Shown piece by piece: positions 60,278 through 64,000 of a stretch of 64,000 nt of DNA. How positions within the stretch are numbered: position 1 is the first letter of the stretch; every line of letters begins with the position of its first letter. Both the position numbers and the translations under genes were made by a program. Under the pieces are notes generated by a model. The model had not been told where the DNA came from and did no database searches. It worked only from the letters and a program-made list of their open reading frames with translations. The stretch is from Streptomyces sp. NBC_00582 (GTDB lineage Bacteria; Actinomycetota; Actinomycetes; Streptomycetales; Streptomycetaceae). Location of the stretch: the NCBI RefSeq assembly GCF_036345155.1, contig NZ_CP107772.1, positions 5,332,001-5,396,000 of the forward strand, given 5' to 3'.

Positions 60278-61486
60278 CTACGTCGGGGAGCCCACGTGGG
60301 TGGCCTCGGAGCTCTCCGGGGTGCGCTGGCGCGGCACGGCGGCGCGGCCGTCGCGCGAGAAGACGAGGACACGCGCGCGTACCGCCCAGGCGCCCAGCCG
60401 GTGCAGGAACGGCGTCGGCAGGAAGACCGCGTCCGCCGCGATCATCGCCAGCGAGAAGAACGGCAGGCCGAGGATCACGGCGATCGCGGCGTGCTCGGTC
60501 ATCATCACCGCCAGCAGCACGTTCTTCACCCGGCGGTTGAACAGCGTGAACGGGAAGGCGACCTGCACGACGACCGTGCCGTACGTCACCAGCATCACCA
60601 TCGTGCCGCTGCTCGACAGCAGGTCGCCGAGGGCGGGCCAGGGCGAGAAGTAGTCCAGGTGCAGCGGGTAGTAGACGGCGGTGCCGTCCTGCCAGCGCGA
60701 GCCCTGGATCTTGTACCAGCCGGCCGTCGCGTAGATCAGGCAGGCCTCGGCCATGATCACGACGAGGGCGCCGTTGTGCAGGATGTTGGCGATCACGTCG
60801 AGCAGGATCCGGGGCTCCGCGGACCTGGCGCGGCGCCCCACGAGCCACCACAGGGCCTGCGCGGCCCACGCCGTCCACAGGAGCGCCGGGATCGTCCACT
60901 GGCTGTGGAACCGGCCCAGCGCCGTCACCGTGATCAGCACCGCCCCGAGGACCACCCAGAGGGCGGGCCCGACCCGGTCGGTGACCCGCTCCCCCCGCGC
61001 GCGTGCCTCCTCGGCGCGGCGCGCCCGGCGGGCGTCCAGCGACCAGACGCGGCCGCAGCGGGTGAACACCAGGTAGATCGCCATCAGGTGCAGGACGTTG
61101 TCGCCGCCGTCCCCCATGAAGACGCTGCGGTTCTGCAGCGAGAGCACGCCGACCATGAACAGCACGGACATCGTGCGGGTCCGCCAGCCGACCAGCAGCA
61201 GGGCGCTCGCGAGCACGGCGAGGGCGTACACGATCTCGAACCAGACCCGCCCGTCCGACCACATCAGGGCCGTGAAGGCGCCGTTGGTGTCGATGAGCTG
61301 CCGGGCCAGGACCCAGCTCCAGGGTCCGTCGGGGCCGTAGAGCTCCTCGCGGTGGGGGAGCTCGCGCAGCAGGAACATCAGCCAGGTCGCGCTGAAGCCG
61401 ATCCGGACCACGGCGCTCTGGTACGTACCGAGCGCCTCGGTGACCCGCGCGATGGCGGCGGACACCGTCAGGGTGAACCGGTTCAC
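60278..61486 (-). CDS. HTTM domain membrane protein (vitamin K-dependent carboxylase-like)
   Basis: The 402-residue multi-pass protein matches the HTTM domain: ALGTYQSAVVRIGFSATWLM, EELYGPDGPWSWVLA, NRSVFMGDGGDNVLHLMAIY, HNGALVVIMAEACLIYATAG and YKIQGSRWQDGTAVYYPLHL. It has about eight hydrophobic segments. The family is related to gamma-carboxylase and sporulation SdpB proteins, and its activity in Streptomyces is unknown. The GTG at 61486 has GGGAGG six bases upstream and overlaps the DUF5819 stop (GTGA), so the two act together. Confidence 0.9.
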   Translation of the reverse strand: MNRFTLTVSAAIARVTEALGTYQSAVVRIGFSATWLMFLLRELPHREELYGPDGPWSWVLARQLIDTNGAFTALMWSDGRVWFEIVYALAVLASALLLVGWRTRTMSVLFMVGVLSLQNRSVFMGDGGDNVLHLMAIYLVFTRCGRVWSLDARRARRAEEARARGERVTDRVGPALWVVLGAVLITVTALGRFHSQWTIPALLWTAWAAQALWWLVGRRARSAEPRILLDVIANILHNGALVVIMAEACLIYATAGWYKIQGSRWQDGTAVYYPLHLDYFSPWPALGDLLSSSGTMVMLVTYGTVVVQVAFPFTLFNRRVKNVLLAVMMTEHAAIAVILGLPFFSLAMIAADAVFLPTPFLHRLGAWAVRARVLVFSRDGRAAVPRQRTPESSEATHVGSPT

Positions 61487-62361
61487 CGCACACCTCCCGC
61501 GGCCTCGGCGTCCGGCACCGTCCACCAGGGCAGCACCCGGTACACCGGCGTCGACGACACCTTCTCGCTGCTCCACTTCGGCGGGGTCACGTTGACGGTC
61601 CGGGAGCGGACCTGGACCCGCTCGAGCGCTTCGCCCTCGCCTGCGGCGCCGCCGCGCTCCAGGCGCAGCTCGACGATCCGGCGCAGATAGGTCTCGGAGA
61701 GGTCGCCGCGCAGCCCGACGGGGCGGTTGTCGGAGCCGTGGGTGCCGGTGAAGAAGTCCCAGGCGCGGCGCAGCTCGTTCTGCTGGGTGTGGCTCGGCAC
61801 GATGTTGCGGTCGATGTCACGGCCGTCCTGTGCGGACAGGTCGTACCAGCCGGTGGTGCGCAGGCCGCCGTCCGCGGTGCTGATCCGGGCGCGGACCTGG
61901 ACCGCGATGTTCTGCTGGAGCGGGTTCGGCGCGAACAGCTTCCAGTTCTGTTCGAACTCGGGGTAGACCCAGTCGTCGATCGCCCTGCCGTGCGTCTTCG
62001 TCACCGTGTTCGACGGCGCGACATGCAGGAACACCATTCCCAGGTGCACACAGACGGCGACGGCGACGACGGCGAGCGCCAGGGCCGCGCCTATCTGGTA
62101 GCGGGGGGAGAGCGCGGCCACTCCGGTACGGGGTTCGGGCGCGGGCGCGCCGGTACGGGGTGCGGGCGCGGCCACGCCGGTACGGGGTTCGGGCGCGGGC
62201 GCGTCGGTACGGGGTGCGGGCGCGGGCGCGTCGTCGGCGGGCGGACCGCTCGGGGGCGTGGCGCCCGCCGGCCCGGCGCTCGTGGGCGGAGTCTCCGGCC
62301 CCGCCTGCTCGGGCGTCCCCGGCTCCCGTGAGGTGCCGGGCCCTCCGTCGTACGCGTCCAT
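61483..62361 (-). CDS. DUF5819 membrane protein with Pro/Ala repeat N-terminus
   Basis: The protein has 292 residues. The first 85 are disordered and contain four copies of an APAPEPRTGV-like repeat (about 45-84). One transmembrane helix follows (about 90-113: IGAALALAVVAVAVCVHLGM). The conserved DUF5819 domain comes after it (WVYPEFEQNWKLFAPNPLQQ, VQVRARISTADGGLRTTGWY, LRRIVELRLERGG). DUF5819 genes regularly precede HTTM genes in Streptomyces, as here. The ATG at 62361 follows GGGGCGGA. It is divergent from paaA, separated by 216 bp that carry an operator. Confidence 0.88.
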   Translation of the reverse strand: MDAYDGGPGTSREPGTPEQAGPETPPTSAGPAGATPPSGPPADDAPAPAPRTDAPAPEPRTGVAAPAPRTGAPAPEPRTGVAALSPRYQIGAALALAVVAVAVCVHLGMVFLHVAPSNTVTKTHGRAIDDWVYPEFEQNWKLFAPNPLQQNIAVQVRARISTADGGLRTTGWYDLSAQDGRDIDRNIVPSHTQQNELRRAWDFFTGTHGSDNRPVGLRGDLSETYLRRIVELRLERGGAAGEGEALERVQVRSRTVNVTPPKWSSEKVSSTPVYRVLPWWTVPDAEAAGGVR

Positions 62362-62467
62362 TCCGCCCCGTTCCCCGATCCGGTCGACTTGCCGTTCCTG
62401 CTGCGTCGCGCAATCGCGAACGGTACTCAGCCCCACCCGTTCGGCGCAGCCCCTCCCCGCCCACGGG

Positions 62468-62476
62468 TTATCCACA
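62468..62476 (+). promoter_or_regulatory. DnaA-box TTATCCACA upstream of paaA
   Basis: A perfect E. coli-type DnaA box and close to the Streptomyces form. It lies 12 bp from a TTGACA (62481-62486) that is the best -35 candidate for paaA. Its role is unknown. Confidence 0.4.
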
Positions 62477-62521
62477 GCGGTTGACACCTTACGACGGCCG
62501 TCGCACCATGGAATCGCACAG

Positions 62522-62535
62522 ACCGAACGATCGGT
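62522..62535. promoter_or_regulatory. Putative TetR operator 3 (ACCGAACGATCGGT), paaA promoter
   Basis: This is the exact reverse complement of operator 2 at 57684-57697. It lies 42 bp upstream of the paaA ATG and downstream of the TTGACA box, where a repressor would block transcription. Confidence 0.75.
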
Positions 62536-62577
62536 CGGGAGCGATCCGGAAAGGATCGGACGACAGAGGGGGACCTC

Positions 62578-63582
62578 ATGGCGACAGCTACCGCGCCCCG
62601 CACCGCGGACGACGAGGCGTACCAGCGCACTTTCGACGCCGCGGTGGCCGCCGACGAGCGCATCGAGCCCCGCGACTGGATGCCCGACGCGTACCGCGCG
62701 ACGCTGGTGCGGCAGATCGCCCAGCACGCCCACTCCGAGATCATCGGCATGCAGCCGGAGGCCAACTGGATCACGCGCGCGCCCTCCCTGCGCCGCAAGG
62801 CCATCCTGATGGCCAAGGTCCAGGACGAGGCCGGCCACGGCCTCTACCTCTACAGCGCCGCCGAAACCCTCGGCGTCGGCCGCGAGGAACTGCTCGACAA
62901 GCTCCACAGCGGCCGCCAGAAGTACTCCTCGATCTTCAACTACCCCACGCTGACCTGGGCGGACGTCGGAGCCATCGGCTGGCTCGTGGACGGCGCCGCG
63001 ATCACCAACCAGGTCCCCCTGTGCCGCTGCTCCTACGGCCCGTACGCGCGCGCGATGGTCCGTATCTGCAAGGAGGAGTCCTTCCACCAGCGCCAGGGAT
63101 ACGAACTGCTGCTGGCCCTCAGCCGGGGCACCCCCGAGCAGCACGCGATGGCCCAGGACGCGGTGGACCGCTGGTGGTGGCCGTCCCTGATGATGTTCGG
63201 CCCGCCCGACGACGAGTCCGCGCACTCCGCGCAGTCCACGGCCTGGAAGATCAAGCGCCACTCCAACGACGAGCTGCGCCAGCGCTTCGTCGACATCTGC
63301 GTCCCGCAGGCGGAGTCGCTCGGCCTCACCCTGCCCGACCCGGACCTCCGGTGGAACGAGGAGCGGGGGCAGCACGACTTCGGCCCGATCGACTGGACGG
63401 AGTTCAAGGAGGTCCTCAAGGGCAACGGGCCGTGCAACGAGCAGCGGATCACCCAGCGCCGCCGCGCCCATGACGAGGGCGCATGGGTCAGGGAGGCCGC
63501 CGCGGCCCACGCGGCCAAACACACCGGCGACCGGGCCGGACACACAGGCGACCGGCAGGAAAGGGAAGTGGGACACGCATGA
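62578..63582 (+). CDS. paaA: 1,2-phenylacetyl-CoA epoxidase, catalytic subunit PaaA
   Basis: The 334-residue di-iron subunit activates oxygen to epoxidise the ring of phenylacetyl-CoA. Ferritin-like iron motifs are visible: [20 protein letters not shown] with a first glutamate/histidine set (near 40), [20 protein letters not shown] (E-x2-H, near 80) and [20 protein letters not shown] (E-x2-H, near 165). The ATG at 62578 has AGAGGGGGACC upstream. It overlaps paaB by 4 bp and begins the paaABC operon, with the rest of the pathway to the right of the window. Confidence 0.97.
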   Translation: MATATAPRTADDEAYQRTFDAAVAADERIEPRDWMPDAYRATLVRQIAQHAHSEIIGMQPEANWITRAPSLRRKAILMAKVQDEAGHGLYLYSAAETLGVGREELLDKLHSGRQKYSSIFNYPTLTWADVGAIGWLVDGAAITNQVPLCRCSYGPYARAMVRICKEESFHQRQGYELLLALSRGTPEQHAMAQDAVDRWWWPSLMMFGPPDDESAHSAQSTAWKIKRHSNDELRQRFVDICVPQAESLGLTLPDPDLRWNEERGQHDFGPIDWTEFKEVLKGNGPCNEQRITQRRRAHDEGAWVREAAAAHAAKHTGDRAGHTGDRQEREVGHA

Positions 63583-63866
63583 CGCACACCGACTGGCCGC
63601 TGTGGGAGGTCTTCGTACGCTCCCGGCGCGGCCTCTCGCACACCCACGCCGGCAGCCTGCACGCGCCGGACGCGGAGTTCGCCCTGCGCAACGCCCGCGA
63701 CCTGTACACCCGGCGCGGCGAGGGCGTCTCCATCTGGGTCGTGCCGTCCTCGGCGGTCACCGCCTCCTCGCCGGACGAGAAGGACCCGTTCTTCGAGCCG
63801 TCCGCCGACAAGCCCTACCGCCACCCGACCTTCTACGAGATCCCGGAGGGGGTGCAGCACCTGTGA
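63579..63866 (+). CDS. paaB: 1,2-phenylacetyl-CoA epoxidase subunit PaaB
   Basis: The 95-residue protein has the PaaB pattern: [40 protein letters not shown] and [20 protein letters not shown]. It is a small structural subunit that bridges the PaaAC heterodimers. The ATG at 63579 overlaps the paaA stop, and the stop overlaps the paaC GTG (GTGA), so the subunits are translationally coupled. Confidence 0.96.
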   Translation: MTHTDWPLWEVFVRSRRGLSHTHAGSLHAPDAEFALRNARDLYTRRGEGVSIWVVPSSAVTASSPDEKDPFFEPSADKPYRHPTFYEIPEGVQHL

Positions 63867-64000
63867 CCACGACCGTTGCGGTGACCGCCGCCCTCGCCCT
63901 CGGCGACGACGCCCTGGTGCTCTCCCACCGCCTCGGGGAGTGGATGGGCCACGCGCCCGTCCTCGAGGAGGAGGTCGCCCTCGCCAACATCGCCCTCGAT
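63863..64000 (+). CDS. paaC: 1,2-phenylacetyl-CoA epoxidase subunit PaaC (3' cut by window)
   Basis: The first 46 codons begin with GTG at 63863 and give [20 protein letters not shown] and [12 protein letters not shown]. These are the start of the inactive ferritin-like subunit that stabilises PaaA. The frame is open to the window edge. Confidence 0.93.
   Translation, partial: MTTTVAVTAALALGDDALVLSHRLGEWMGHAPVLEEEVALANIALD

Overview
The window is high-GC DNA with the codon pattern, GTG starts, leader-poor genes and gene set of a Streptomyces chromosome. It probably lies in the core region within reach of oriC. Four perfect GTTTCACGTGAAAC parS palindromes (one at 9926, three at 48884-48959), aspS, duplicated branched-chain keto acid dehydrogenase (BCKDH) clusters, Ser/Thr kinases, a proteasome activator and a phenylacetate operon all point that way. 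I see no rRNA, CRISPR array, insertion sequence or prophage.

Left part (1-12.6 kb): a secreted FG-GAP repeat protein is cut by the left edge, and a full-length paralogue lies at 3490-6564. Between them is a three-gene cell-envelope operon (DUF4956 membrane protein, VTC-type polyphosphate polymerase, Cthe_2159-type lipoprotein). Then come an AI-2E family permease, a PAS/GAF/SpoIIE phosphatase with an anti-sigma-type kinase domain, and aspS with a strong terminator.

Middle-left (12.6-32.1 kb): mostly single genes. They are an ADP-ribosylglycohydrolase, AraC regulator, pirin, a secreted beta-propeller/Ig protein, an SseB-like protein, an acyl-CoA dehydrogenase with two putative TetR-type operators, an M18 aminopeptidase, a thioredoxin/NHL protein, small unknowns, a carbon-nitrogen hydrolase, a mycothiol-dependent isomerase family protein, DUF3224, a D-Ala-D-Ala carboxypeptidase and a GntR-MFS operon. 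At 25.0-25.7 kb are the fused 3' remnants of a divergent cupin/AraC gene pair.

The most unusual locus is 32.1-34.8 kb. A 16-bp tandem repeat is followed by a promoter and two back-to-back RNAs that fold as perfect cloverleaves (anticodons GCA and CGA). Their T-loops are non-canonical, their D-loops lack the GG pair, and their stems are identical. Three bases after the second one begins a 773-codon alpha-helical protein of unknown function that has no Shine-Dalgarno sequence.

Middle-right (34.8-51.3 kb): first BCKDH operon (bkdABC), two divergent Ser/Thr kinases, a proteasome activator with an HbYX-like tail, a secreted hexapeptide-repeat protein, quinone oxidoreductase, a DrrAB-type ABC exporter, a free-standing RCK protein divergent from a full potassium channel, the parS cluster, and moeA with a MobA-DUF6457 fusion.

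Right part (51.4-64 kb): a second bkdABC operon with a divergent Lrp-family bkdR, then a TetR regulator in an operon with a 3-hydroxyacyl-CoA dehydrogenase, divergent from paaN. After these lie an rRNA/tRNA methyltransferase and an HTTM-DUF5819 pair, and then paaA, paaB and the start of paaC. The same 14-bp palindrome (ACCGA-N4-TCGGT) sits in the bkdA, paaN/dehydrogenase and paaA promoters. It suggests that one TetR protein links branched-chain and aromatic acyl-CoA catabolism.
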